Assembly (NCBI GenBank): GCA_020848035.1
Contig: JADLAX010000065.1
Location: 62,001-126,000 of the forward strand
From: Anaerolineae bacterium
Lineage (GTDB): Bacteria; Chloroflexota; Anaerolineae; Promineifilales; Promineifilaceae
Length of the DNA: 64,000 nt
Reading direction: 5' to 3'
The notes beneath the pieces were generated by a model. The model did not search any database. It worked only from the letters and a program-made list of their open reading frames with translations, and was not told where the DNA came from. The translations under genes were made by a program, and so were the position numbers. Shown here in pieces: positions 50,069-58,296 of the stretch (position 1 is its first letter; each line of letters opens with the position of its first letter).

Positions 50069-51130
50069 TTACTGCTGCCAGGGCACCGGCAGGGCGGGGT
50101 CCATGATTTCGTCCAGGCGCACCGGGCGGCCTTCCAGCATGGACTTGGTGCCAGCGATGACACCGGCGACGGCCCAACGGCCGTCTACACCCCCCACACG
50201 CGGTTTGTTGCCCGTTTGAATGCATTCCACAAAATGCTGGATTTCGTTGATGTAGGCCCAGGCAAACCGTTCGGGCCAGCGGCGGTAGATGGGGGTGATC
50301 AGCCCTTGATCGCGGTTGACACACACGACCACATCCATGCCCTGCATCGAGCCAATCTGCATGATGCCGTTTTTGCCCACAATTTCCACCCGCGCATCGT
50401 AGCCGTAGTCGCAGGGGCAGACGCCGGAAATGCTGCCCAGCCCCCCGGACGCGAATTTGATGGTGGCAAACATGTTGTCGTAAAAATGCTCGGCGTGGGC
50501 ACCGCGCTCCGCGCCTTTGAAGTTGGCCGTTTCCACGTAAATGCGCTCTGGATTGCTGCCCATCAGCCAGCGGGTGCAGTCCAGGTCGTGGCTGTTGACT
50601 TCGGCAATCATGCCGTTGGAGGTGCGAATGTCGTTGGCCCAGGCGGGCGGCAGGCCTGGGCCGTGGGTGAGCGACTTGATCAGCATCGGTTCGCCAATCT
50701 CGCCGGCAAAGATGCGCTCGGCGGCGGCCACAAATTCGGGGTCGAAGCGGCGCATGAAGCCCAATTGCAGCAGCAAGCCGCGCCTCTCGGTGGCGGCGAT
50801 GATGTCGTCGCACTCTTGCAGGTTCATGGCCATGGGTTTTTCCAGGAAGACGTGTTTGCCGTGCTCGGCGGCCAGCAGGGCCAGCTGGCGGTGGGTGAAG
50901 GTGGGGGTGGTGATGATGACGGCGTCGAAGTCGGCTTTGTCGAGGGCTTCGGCGAGGGAGGGGAAACGGCCGTCTATGCCAAATTCATCCCCCGTTTCTT
51001 GCAGCATTTTTTCTGCCGGGTCCACCAGGGCTACCACGTCGCCATCGGGCACGTACCGCTTCAGCGTGCCGGAGTGCAGCTTGCCCACCCGTCCCGCGCC
51101 AATCATGCAAATTCGCACTTGTTTTTTCAT
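50069..51130 (-). CDS. Gfo/Idh/MocA family oxidoreductase (inositol dehydrogenase-like)
   Basis: Start ATG 51130 (MKKQVRICMIGAGRVGKLHSG) is preferred over TTG 51136. The 353-residue protein has the Rossmann motif IGAGRVG, EKPMAMNL with the catalytic Lys, and a C-terminal barrel with DLDCTRWLMG carrying Asp/His. It resembles myo-inositol 2-dehydrogenases in its N-terminal segment, but the substrate cannot be fixed. Confidence 0.9.
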   Translation of the reverse strand: MKKQVRICMIGAGRVGKLHSGTLKRYVPDGDVVALVDPAEKMLQETGDEFGIDGRFPSLAEALDKADFDAVIITTPTFTHRQLALLAAEHGKHVFLEKPMAMNLQECDDIIAATERRGLLLQLGFMRRFDPEFVAAAERIFAGEIGEPMLIKSLTHGPGLPPAWANDIRTSNGMIAEVNSHDLDCTRWLMGSNPERIYVETANFKGAERGAHAEHFYDNMFATIKFASGGLGSISGVCPCDYGYDARVEIVGKNGIMQIGSMQGMDVVVCVNRDQGLITPIYRRWPERFAWAYINEIQHFVECIQTGNKPRVGGVDGRWAVAGVIAGTKSMLEGRPVRLDEIMDPALPVPWQQ

Positions 51131-51149
51131 CAGCAAAAACTATCTCCTT

Positions 51150-51235
51150 CCCCCTCCCTTGCCCTCCCCCGCAGGGGGAGGGCATCCGGCTCCCTCTCCC
51201 TCTGGGAGAGGGTTGGGGAGAGGGTAAACTAATTT
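51150..51235. repeat. CCCTCTCCCTCTGGGAGAGGG element
   Basis: GCCCTCCCCC and GGGGGAGGGC hairpin, followed by CCCTCTCCC and GGGAGAGGG hairpin, fills the spacer. This phrase is a common dispersed repeat in many bacteria. Confidence 0.7.
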
Positions 51236-51241
51236 CATTTC

Positions 51242-52786
51242 TCAATCATGCAGCGTGTGTAAATATGTCTCGTGCAGGGTTGCTTGCAGGGCAATATGTT
51301 TGGCCACCAGCGGCGCGTACTGCGCGTGCGTGGCCGGGTCAGGCCCCAGCGCCGCCCCGGCGGGCTGGGCGTGGCGCATGGCCACCTCGGCCAGATCATC
51401 AAAGATGCCTGCTGCTTTCCCAGCAATCATGGCGCTGCCCCAACTGCCAAATTCGCTGCGTTGCAGCCGCTGGTAGGGCACGCCCAGCACATTGGCCTTC
51501 AGCTGGTTCCAGGCGGTGCTGCGCGCCCCGCCGCCAATGGCCCGCGCTTCGTGCAGCGCCAGGTTGGGAATGGCGCGCTGCAAAATTTGCAGGTAGTAGG
51601 CGTATTCGTAGGCGATGCTTTCCAGCACAGCGCGGGCAAAATGGGCCTGGGTGTGGCTCCAGGAGAAGCCAATCCAGGCGCCGCGCATAGCTGGCGCGGC
51701 GGGGCAAATCCGCCCGCCCAGGTGGGGCGAGAAGAAAAGGCCGTCGGCACCGGGCGGGGCTTGCTGGGCCAGGTCAATCAGCTCGGCGTACAGATCGGCG
51801 GTGCGTGGCTGTTCGCGGCCGTGCAGGGTGTTGAAGAAGCGGTCGCGGAACCAGCGCAGCGCCTGCCCGCCGCCGCCGATGTAGGCCAGCGGATTCCACA
51901 GGCCGGGGATGACGGAGCGCATGGTGAGCAGTGCCCGGTTTTCCACGTCGGCCATGAAGGTGTCGGTGGAGGCGGCCAGCACGGAGGCGGTTCCGGCCAC
52001 GTCAAACAACATGCCGGGCTGCACGATGCCCGCGCCGAGGGCGTTGGCGGCGGTGTCGCCGCAGCCCGCGGCAATGAGGGTGCCGGGAGCCAGGCCAAAT
52101 TCGGCAGCGGCCGTTTCGGTCACTTCCCCCACCACAGCCCACGGTTCCACAATGCGCGGCAGCTTGGCGGGGTCGATGCCCAGCGCGGCGCACAGCTCGC
52201 CAGACCAGGTGCCCTGCTGGGCGTCGCTGAGGGTGGTGAAGTGGAGAAAGGTGTAGTCAATGAAGGCGTCGTCGGCGCGCAGCCCGGCCATGCGCCCGGC
52301 GACGTAAGCCGAGGGCATGACAAATTTGGCGATGTTTTGGTAGATGGACGGCCGTTCCTCCTTCCACCACACCAGCTTGGGGCCGTGGTCGCAGGTGGGC
52401 GGGCAGCCAGTGAGCCGGGTCACCAGGTCGCCATACTCTTTGTCGATTTGTGCGATGTACGGCTGGCAGCGCATGTCTAGCCAGGAGTCGAAGCGGGCGG
52501 CGGACTGGTAATTGTCGTCAATGAAACCCACACCGGCCATCTGGCTGTCAAAGGCCAGGGCGGCAATGTGGCGCGGATCGACGCCGCTGGTTTGCACACA
52601 GTCGCGGATGGTCTGGGCGGCGGTGCGGTAGAAATCTTCGTTTTCCTGCTCCACCACGCCGGGGCGGGGGGTGTAGAGGGGCACTTCGGCGGTGGATTCG
52701 GCGAGGAGACGGCCGTCTGGCGTGTACAGCGCCGCCTTGGTGCTGCTGGTGCCCAAATCAATTCCCAGAAGATATGTCGCCGTCAT
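51242..52786 (-). CDS. FGGY carbohydrate kinase (xylulokinase-like)
   Basis: The 514-residue protein has FGGY features: GIDLGTSSTKAALYTPDG (phosphate-binding strand), AFDSQMAGVGFID, the ATP-binding GCGDTAANALGAGIV and IGGGARSTAWNQLKANVLG. It phosphorylates a ketose or polyol, making the substrate for a later aldolase. It is adjacent to Gfo/Idh/MocA and epimerase genes of the same strand. Confidence 0.92.
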   Translation of the reverse strand: MTATYLLGIDLGTSSTKAALYTPDGRLLAESTAEVPLYTPRPGVVEQENEDFYRTAAQTIRDCVQTSGVDPRHIAALAFDSQMAGVGFIDDNYQSAARFDSWLDMRCQPYIAQIDKEYGDLVTRLTGCPPTCDHGPKLVWWKEERPSIYQNIAKFVMPSAYVAGRMAGLRADDAFIDYTFLHFTTLSDAQQGTWSGELCAALGIDPAKLPRIVEPWAVVGEVTETAAAEFGLAPGTLIAAGCGDTAANALGAGIVQPGMLFDVAGTASVLAASTDTFMADVENRALLTMRSVIPGLWNPLAYIGGGGQALRWFRDRFFNTLHGREQPRTADLYAELIDLAQQAPPGADGLFFSPHLGGRICPAAPAMRGAWIGFSWSHTQAHFARAVLESIAYEYAYYLQILQRAIPNLALHEARAIGGGARSTAWNQLKANVLGVPYQRLQRSEFGSWGSAMIAGKAAGIFDDLAEVAMRHAQPAGAALGPDPATHAQYAPLVAKHIALQATLHETYLHTLHD

Positions 52787-53053
52787 GCTCTGCTTCCTTC
52801 TGGCCCACTTTCAAGTGATTAGAAAAAGTTCTCAAAATTCTTTATCAACAGATTTCGCAGATTACACAGATTTTTTCCTCTAAATCTGCGCAATCTTTTA
52901 AATCTTTGATTGATGGTTTTTTGAAAACATTTTGCACTTTACTCAAGTAGGCGCACTAAACCAACCTGGCGTGCCATTTACACTGCCAGCTATTCACAAC
53001 GCCTCAGGCAGCCCTGGTTTATCATCGCCAGGGCTGCGGACGGCCGATTGCTG
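52787..53053 (-). repeat. Spacer with Shine-Dalgarno repeat fragment and hairpin
   Basis: 52846-52905 contains partial CAGATTTCGCAGATTACACAGATT words of the same repeat family. GCAGCCCTGG and CCAGGGCTGC (53008-53037) form a 10-bp hairpin after the epimerase stop. No gene is evident in this 267-bp spacer. Confidence 0.6.
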
Positions 53054-53884
53054 CTAAAGTAGTTTGGCTAAATATTCAAAGCTGCGAATGGCTTCCGGGA
53101 CGGTGCCACATTCCACGCTAAACACAATATCGCGGTCCTGGGCGACGGGTTTGACGATGTCAATGACCCGCTGCCAATCAACCACACCCTCGCCGCAGGC
53201 GCAGCCCACGGGCGTGCCGGTGACCTTGCCGCGCTCGGCTTCGCCCTGCTGCATACTGATGTCTTTGGCATGCAGATGCACCAGCCGGTCGCGTACCCGC
53301 TCCAGCCATTCGTACGGATCGGAGCCGCCCGCCAGGTAGCTGTTGCCCGTGTCGTAGTTGATGCCGATGGCGGGTGAATCAACCAGGTTGTAGATGCTGT
53401 CCAGGCCGTCGGGGGTTTTGCTGTACTGCTGGTGCGGTTCGATGCCGATTTGGATGCCGTGCCGCTCGGCGACCAGGGACGCCTCTTTGAGCGTGTAGGT
53501 CATCAGCATAAAATCCATCTCCCGGCTGGTCCAGGTGGGTTTGGGGCCTTCGTCGGTGTTGATGACGGGTGCGCCCGCGTCGGCGGCCCAGCGGACGGCC
53601 GTCTTCAAATATTCCACGCTGATTTCCGGCTTGCACAGCGGCGTGTGGGAGGACAGGCCAGACAGCTTGATGTTGTGCTGGGCGCACAGGTCGCGCACCC
53701 AGAGCGGGTCGTCGTACATGGAGACGGAGTGAAAATAGCCCGCCTCGCTGAGCAGTTCACGGCCCAGGTGAACCATCGGTTCGATATATTCGTAGCCAAT
53801 TTCGGCTGCTTTGGCGACACCCCAGGCAAATGGTTTGTCGTGGTGGCGCACAAATTCCATATTTACGCCAATTTTGATGGCCAT
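53054..53884 (-). CDS. Sugar phosphate isomerase/epimerase (TIM barrel, AP-endonuclease-2 fold) A
   Basis: The 276-residue protein has the family motifs IGVNMEFVRHHDKPFAWGV, IEPHQQYSKTPDG, IGINYDTGN and LHAKDISMQ with metal-binding Glu, Asp, His residues. Its ribosome-binding site GAGGAG is the last part of a dispersed repeat. It lies 81 bp downstream of a paralogue. The substrate is unknown. Confidence 0.88.
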   Translation of the reverse strand: MAIKIGVNMEFVRHHDKPFAWGVAKAAEIGYEYIEPMVHLGRELLSEAGYFHSVSMYDDPLWVRDLCAQHNIKLSGLSSHTPLCKPEISVEYLKTAVRWAADAGAPVINTDEGPKPTWTSREMDFMLMTYTLKEASLVAERHGIQIGIEPHQQYSKTPDGLDSIYNLVDSPAIGINYDTGNSYLAGGSDPYEWLERVRDRLVHLHAKDISMQQGEAERGKVTGTPVGCACGEGVVDWQRVIDIVKPVAQDRDIVFSVECGTVPEAIRSFEYLAKLL

Positions 53885-53965
53885 GTCGTCTCCTCTAAAA
53901 ATAGGCCGCGGATTACGCGGATGAACGCGGATTAGATCTGGTAAATCTGTGTAATTTGTTGATGG
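53885..53965 (-). repeat. Repeat unit with terminal Shine-Dalgarno, copy 4
   Basis: The minus strand reads CACAGATTTACCAGATCTAA, ATCCGCGTTCATCCGCG, then CCGCGGCCTATTTTTAGAGGAGACGAC directly before the ATG. It spans from the stop of one epimerase gene to the start of the next. Confidence 0.85.
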
Positions 53966-54841
53966 TTAGTTGTTTTGGATGCGTTGGTTGGCGTCGGCGA
54001 CCAGGTCGCGCACCCAGGCCAGGCTCTTTTCGATCATCGGGCCGCCTTGCCCTTCACACTCGATGCTGACGATGCCGTCGTAGCCGATGTCTACCAGGAT
54101 GTCGAAGCATTTTTTGATGTTGTCGACGTTGACGCCATCGCCGATGGCGGTCTGGCTGACGGCAATACCGGTCAGTTCACCGCGCAGAGAGGCAGCCAGC
54201 GATTGGCTGACGTCTTTGACGTGCACGTGGCTGACGCGATCTTTAAAGCGGGTGAGGAAGGCGACGGGGTCTTGCCCGGCAATGAAGGTATTGCCGGTAT
54301 CCATGTTCATGCGCAGCAGCGGGGTGTCGAAAAAGTCCAGCATGCGGGCCATGAAGTCGGGTTTGGTGGTGTAGTAGCCGTGGGGTTCGATGTTAATGAT
54401 CATGTTGTAGTGAACGGCCGTTTCCAACACCTCGCCATAAATCCGTTTCATCATCTCCAGCGCCTGGTCATCGGTCTGCCCGGCCGGTTTGTACATGTGG
54501 TCGGTGGTGTCGATGTGGGTGCAGCCAGCCAGCGACGCCCAGCGAATGCTGTTGATGATGTAGCGGGTGCCCAGCGACTCTGCGTTGGGCAGGGAGAGCG
54601 GATAAGCGGCGTCTAGCTGGGAAAATTGAACGCCGTAGCTGTCCATCTTCTTACGCAGCGCGACGGGATCTTCCCACAGGGCCACATGGGGCTGGTAGCC
54701 AAGCCCGTGCAGCCAGCTAACGCCGTCAATGGTGCCACATTCGATGTAATGCACATCGTTTTTCTGGGCCCACTGCAAACAGTGCTCAAAATCCCAATAG
54801 GAACTGTTAAACGCATCGGTATGAAAGCCTATTTCAATCAT
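53966..54841 (-). CDS. Sugar phosphate isomerase/epimerase (TIM barrel) B
   Basis: The start is ATG 54841 (MIEIGFHTDAFNSSYWDFEH) after AGGGGGA. The 291-residue protein has INIEPHGYYTTKPDF, LRMNMDTGNTFIAG, SHVHVKDVSQ and GIVSIECEG, the four metal-ligand regions of the family. The gene begins just after the terminator of the ABC transporter genes, so the 3' part of the locus may have its own promoter. Confidence 0.88.
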   Translation of the reverse strand: MIEIGFHTDAFNSSYWDFEHCLQWAQKNDVHYIECGTIDGVSWLHGLGYQPHVALWEDPVALRKKMDSYGVQFSQLDAAYPLSLPNAESLGTRYIINSIRWASLAGCTHIDTTDHMYKPAGQTDDQALEMMKRIYGEVLETAVHYNMIINIEPHGYYTTKPDFMARMLDFFDTPLLRMNMDTGNTFIAGQDPVAFLTRFKDRVSHVHVKDVSQSLAASLRGELTGIAVSQTAIGDGVNVDNIKKCFDILVDIGYDGIVSIECEGQGGPMIEKSLAWVRDLVADANQRIQNN

Positions 54842-54860
54842 CGTAGTCCCCCTAAGGTGA

Positions 54861-54903
54861 AAAATAGCGGTGGGTCTGGCAGCCAAACCCACCGCTATTT
54901 TAG
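54861..54903 (-). terminator. Terminator after the sugar-binding protein gene
   Basis: AAAATAGCGGTGGGT and ACCCACCGCTATTTTT form a long stem around GGCTGCCAG on the minus strand, seven bases after the stop. It separates the transporter operon from the downstream enzymes, or gives partial read-through. Confidence 0.85.
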
Positions 54904-54909
54904 AAAGTG

Positions 54910-56187
54910 TTATTCACCGCCCCAACGGCCCGGGAAATCGGGCATGCCTTCACAGCCGCACATGGCGTAGTGCAGCGGGGGCATGTTGGGCTGGACGTAT
55001 TGATCCAGGTTGTCGTTGGTAATGACGGGTTGCGGGAGACGCCAGACAGCTGGCAGTTCTTCACCGTTCATGATGCGCAGACCGGCGATAATGGGGGTGC
55101 GCCATTGGAAGGTGGGGAAGGTGGGGGCAATACCGGAAAGGCCATTTTCTTGCCATTTCACCAGGAAGTCTTGCTGATCCTCACCGACGATGATGGGGTA
55201 GGGCTGGCCAGCATCTTCAAACGCTTCGAGGGCGGCAACGGCCGTTGCCCCAGCATCCATCCACACCGCGTCGATCCGGCCAAAGCGATCCAGGTAATCG
55301 GTCACAATTGATTTCACTTTGGCGTTGTCACCATCGCCAAACTCCACACCAATGACGTTGATGCCACCGGCTTCTTCAAACGCCAGTTTGGCCGCAGCCC
55401 AACGCTCTTCCAGCACATCCACACCGGGCAGAATGCGTAAGGCCAGCACGTTACAGTCATCGCCACAGTTGTCGATGATGTATTGGGCACCTGCTTCACC
55501 AAAGGCATACCCGCCAATGGGCTGAACAAAGCTCACGGGACAGTCGGTAAACACACCGCGGTCGAAGACAACAACGGGCAGCACTTCACAGGCCTGTTCA
55601 ACGGCGGGGGTCAAAGCGGCCGTGGTGTTGGGGGAAACAATCAAAACATCGCAGTTGCCACTGGCCACCAGGTCAGCGATATCGGAAATCTGCTTTTCAT
55701 CACTGCCTTCAGCATCTACATGGATGAACTCTTCAATTTCTGGATGCAAATCTACTTCCGCCTGCATCGTGGTGTAGCCGACCACGCGCCACGGATTGTT
55801 GACACCAGCATTGGAGAAGCAGAAGGTGTACGGGCCTTCTTTGGCGTAGGCACTGGTATCCACAAATTCAGCTTCCAGGTACTGGAGCCACGGTTCGCCT
55901 TCAGGACCTTCTGCGGTCAGGGTCATCTGGCGCATGGAACGATCATACTGATCCTGGCTGAAAAACTCAGATTTCACTTCGGCGGCATCACTTTCCAGGC
56001 CAGCCGCAACGGGTTCTTCCGCTGCCGGTTCCTCAGCTGCCGGTTCTTCAGCCGCCGGTTCATCTACGGCCGTATCGTCGGTAGCCGGTTCTTCTGTGTC
56101 GCCACCACCGCAGGCCACCAGCCCGAAAATAAGGGCTACCAAAGCCAATAACACCAACCAGGAACGTTTTTTGTTCTTGTTTAACAT
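54910..56187 (-). CDS. Sugar-binding lipoprotein of ABC transporter (ribose-type)
   Basis: The 425-residue protein has a lipoprotein signal peptide ending GLVACGGG. An acidic linker of repeated EEPAAEEPA follows (about 32-60), then a periplasmic-binding-protein fold of the RbsB/type I group (FCFSNAGVNNPWRVVGYTTMQAE ... VLIVSPNTTAALTPAVEQA ... VDVLEERWAAAKLAFEEAG). Four extracellular Cys are likely disulfide-bonded. It is encoded with two permeases and a double ATPase. Confidence 0.9.
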   Translation of the reverse strand: MLNKNKKRSWLVLLALVALIFGLVACGGGDTEEPATDDTAVDEPAAEEPAAEEPAAEEPVAAGLESDAAEVKSEFFSQDQYDRSMRQMTLTAEGPEGEPWLQYLEAEFVDTSAYAKEGPYTFCFSNAGVNNPWRVVGYTTMQAEVDLHPEIEEFIHVDAEGSDEKQISDIADLVASGNCDVLIVSPNTTAALTPAVEQACEVLPVVVFDRGVFTDCPVSFVQPIGGYAFGEAGAQYIIDNCGDDCNVLALRILPGVDVLEERWAAAKLAFEEAGGINVIGVEFGDGDNAKVKSIVTDYLDRFGRIDAVWMDAGATAVAALEAFEDAGQPYPIIVGEDQQDFLVKWQENGLSGIAPTFPTFQWRTPIIAGLRIMNGEELPAVWRLPQPVITNDNLDQYVQPNMPPLHYAMCGCEGMPDFPGRWGGE

Positions 56188-56291
56188 TGAGAATCTCCTC
56201 CATCATAAGAAGTAAAAAGTGAAAAGTTGGTCGGAAAGTTGTTTGTCTTTCTGCAGCGTCACCTCCTTTTATTTGCCTAAAGTTTTATCGG
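56188..56291 (-). other. Spacer between permease and binding-protein genes
   Basis: On the minus strand AAAAGGAGGTGACG precedes a 17-19 codon frame ending TTATGA just before the GGAGGAG of the binding-protein gene. It may be a leader peptide or merely a strong ribosome-binding site. A hairpin of AACTTTTCACTTTTTACTT words is also present. Confidence 0.3.
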
Positions 56292-57290
56292 TTAACGTGA
56301 ACGGCGCGCGCTTAAGGCGGCGTAAGCCACCGCGCCAATGATGATGAGTCCTTGTACCGCATCGCGCAGGGGTTTGGGCAGGCCCAGCAGGTTCAGCAGG
56401 GTAAACAGGGCTTCCAGGGCCAGCGCCCCGGCAATGGCGGCGGGCACAGAACCGCGCCCGCCCAGCAGCACGGCTCCACCCAAAACGGCCGCTGAAATTG
56501 CCTGAAGTTCAAACCCATCCCCGGCATCCGGGTTGACGCCGCCAAAACCACCTTGCAAGATGCCCGCGATGACGGCCGTTACCGCCGACACCACAAAAGC
56601 CACAATACGCATCTTTTCCACCTGAATGCCCGCCAATTTGGCCGCCCGTGCATTGTCGCCCACGGCCAGCAGCTGGCGGCCCAGGTTAGTGTAATGGAAC
56701 AGGTAAATCAGGATGGCGCTGACCACAAGCAGCACAATGACCGCATAGGGAAAGCGCTCCACCCAGGGCACCGGCTCCAGCCACCCCCGGCCAAAAGCGC
56801 GGAAGTTGTCGGTGAGGTAGCCGCGCGGCGCGCCGCCCGTCCAGTACAGCCCGGCACCGCGCAGGGCCAGCAGCATACCCAGCGTGGCGATGAGTGAGGG
56901 CACCTTGAAGTAAGAGACCAGCGTGCCGTTGATCACCCCGGCGGCAATGCCGATGGCAAACAGCACCACAATCACCCACCAGGTGTTGCTGGGATCATTG
57001 TTGATCAGCAGCGAAGCGCCAATGACCGTCAGGGACATAATCGACCCTACAGACAGATCAAAGCCGCCCGCCACGATGACAAAGAGCTGTCCAGCGGTCA
57101 AAATCATCAGTGGTGCAGCCCGGCGCAGCAAATTGAGAATGCCGGAAGGCTCTAAAAAGGTCGGGTTTTGTGTGCCAATGGCAATGAGCAGCAGAATGAG
57201 CACCACATAAATTGGCGAAATGGAGCGAAGGGCAGCCTGAAGGCGGCTGCCGAAGGATTTTTCTTGCTGGATAGTTGAAAGTGGCGCCAT
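56292..57290 (-). CDS. Sugar ABC transporter permease (RbsC family) 2
   Basis: The 332-residue polytopic protein has the branched-chain/ribose permease pattern: ILTAGQLFVIVAGGFDLSVGSIMSLT, INGTLVSYFKVPSLIATLGML, YAVGDN-type AVGDNARAAKLAGI, and VLGGAVLLGGRGSVPAAIAG. It pairs with the permease encoded just upstream (15-bp spacing). Confidence 0.92.
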   Translation of the reverse strand: MAPLSTIQQEKSFGSRLQAALRSISPIYVVLILLLIAIGTQNPTFLEPSGILNLLRRAAPLMILTAGQLFVIVAGGFDLSVGSIMSLTVIGASLLINNDPSNTWWVIVVLFAIGIAAGVINGTLVSYFKVPSLIATLGMLLALRGAGLYWTGGAPRGYLTDNFRAFGRGWLEPVPWVERFPYAVIVLLVVSAILIYLFHYTNLGRQLLAVGDNARAAKLAGIQVEKMRIVAFVVSAVTAVIAGILQGGFGGVNPDAGDGFELQAISAAVLGGAVLLGGRGSVPAAIAGALALEALFTLLNLLGLPKPLRDAVQGLIIIGAVAYAALSARRSR

Positions 57291-57305
57291 GATTTACTCT
57301 CCTGC

Positions 57306-58292
57306 CTAGGCGGCTTTTTCTCGTGAGCGAATGGTGTAGCTGGCCACGGCCAAAATGATGATCGCGCCGCGCAACACCTGTTTCAAGAAGGTATCTACGC
57401 CGAGCTGGTTGAACATGGTGTCTAAAATGCCAAAGATCAAAACACCTGCCAGTGTGCCTACCACACCGCCTTTACCGCCAGAAAGCGCCGTGCCACCCAC
57501 CACAACGGCCGCAATCGACTCCAAATCGTACAAACCATCGGTGCCCACCCAGGGAGCGCCCGAGCGCAGCCGACTGACGACAAACAGCCCGGTGAGTACG
57601 GCCGTTAAGCTGCAAATCACATGCGCCAAAATAATCACCCGGTCGGTGCGCAGGCCAGAGAGCCGCGAGGTTTCGACATTGCCGCCCACTGCGTACAGGT
57701 GCGCGCCAAACTTGGTGCGGCTCAGCACCAGCGCCCCCACGATGGTGACGCTCAGCAGCACCAAAATGGAGATGGGAATGGGGCCAATCTGGCCGTAGCC
57801 CAGCGTTTGGAAGCTGCGCGGCACCGCGCCCACGAAGTTTTCAAAGCTGGCGTTGAGAATGCCTTTTAGCACCAGCCCCACGCCGAGGGTGGCGATAAAC
57901 GGATTCACCTTCAGCTTGCTGACGATCAGGCCGTTAATGAGCCCCACAAACGCGCCAATGCCCAAAACGGCCGCTACCGCCATCGGTACCCGGTTGGGGT
58001 CCCCTTGCATGATGTAAGAAGCCATTACGGCCGTTACGCTAATCAGATACGCCACCGACAAATCAATCGAAGCGGCCAGCATGACAAACGTTTGCCCCAT
58101 AGCCACAATGCCCAACGCCACCGAGCGCACCACCATGTTGGTGAGGATGGTGCTGGAGGTGATCTGGCCGCGGCCAAAAATGGCGTCCAGAACGATGGCC
58201 GCCACAAACACCACCACTAAAATGGCGTAAACCGGCGGTATTTTCGAGTCGCGCATCAGGGAGCGCATGGAAGTCAAGCTTTTTGCGGTCAT
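57306..58292 (-). CDS. Sugar ABC transporter permease (RbsC family) 1
   Basis: The start is ATG 58292 (MTAKSLTSMRSLMRDSK), four bases after the ATPase stop, with AAGGAACGG upstream. The longer frame to 58388 lies inside the ATPase gene. The 328-residue protein has MGQTFVMLAASIDLSVAYLISVT, AVGGNVETSRLSGLRTD and VVVGGTALSGGKGGVVGT, all ribose-permease signatures. Two different permeases suggest a heterodimeric channel. Confidence 0.92.
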   Translation of the reverse strand: MTAKSLTSMRSLMRDSKIPPVYAILVVVFVAAIVLDAIFGRGQITSSTILTNMVVRSVALGIVAMGQTFVMLAASIDLSVAYLISVTAVMASYIMQGDPNRVPMAVAAVLGIGAFVGLINGLIVSKLKVNPFIATLGVGLVLKGILNASFENFVGAVPRSFQTLGYGQIGPIPISILVLLSVTIVGALVLSRTKFGAHLYAVGGNVETSRLSGLRTDRVIILAHVICSLTAVLTGLFVVSRLRSGAPWVGTDGLYDLESIAAVVVGGTALSGGKGGVVGTLAGVLIFGILDTMFNQLGVDTFLKQVLRGAIIILAVASYTIRSREKAA

Positions 58293-58296
58293 CGTT

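Noticed and set aside
51272-52480. 402-residue plus-strand frame inside the FGGY kinase gene
   Set aside because: Gly/Ala/Val/His-rich shadow of a clearly recognised kinase, without start signals.
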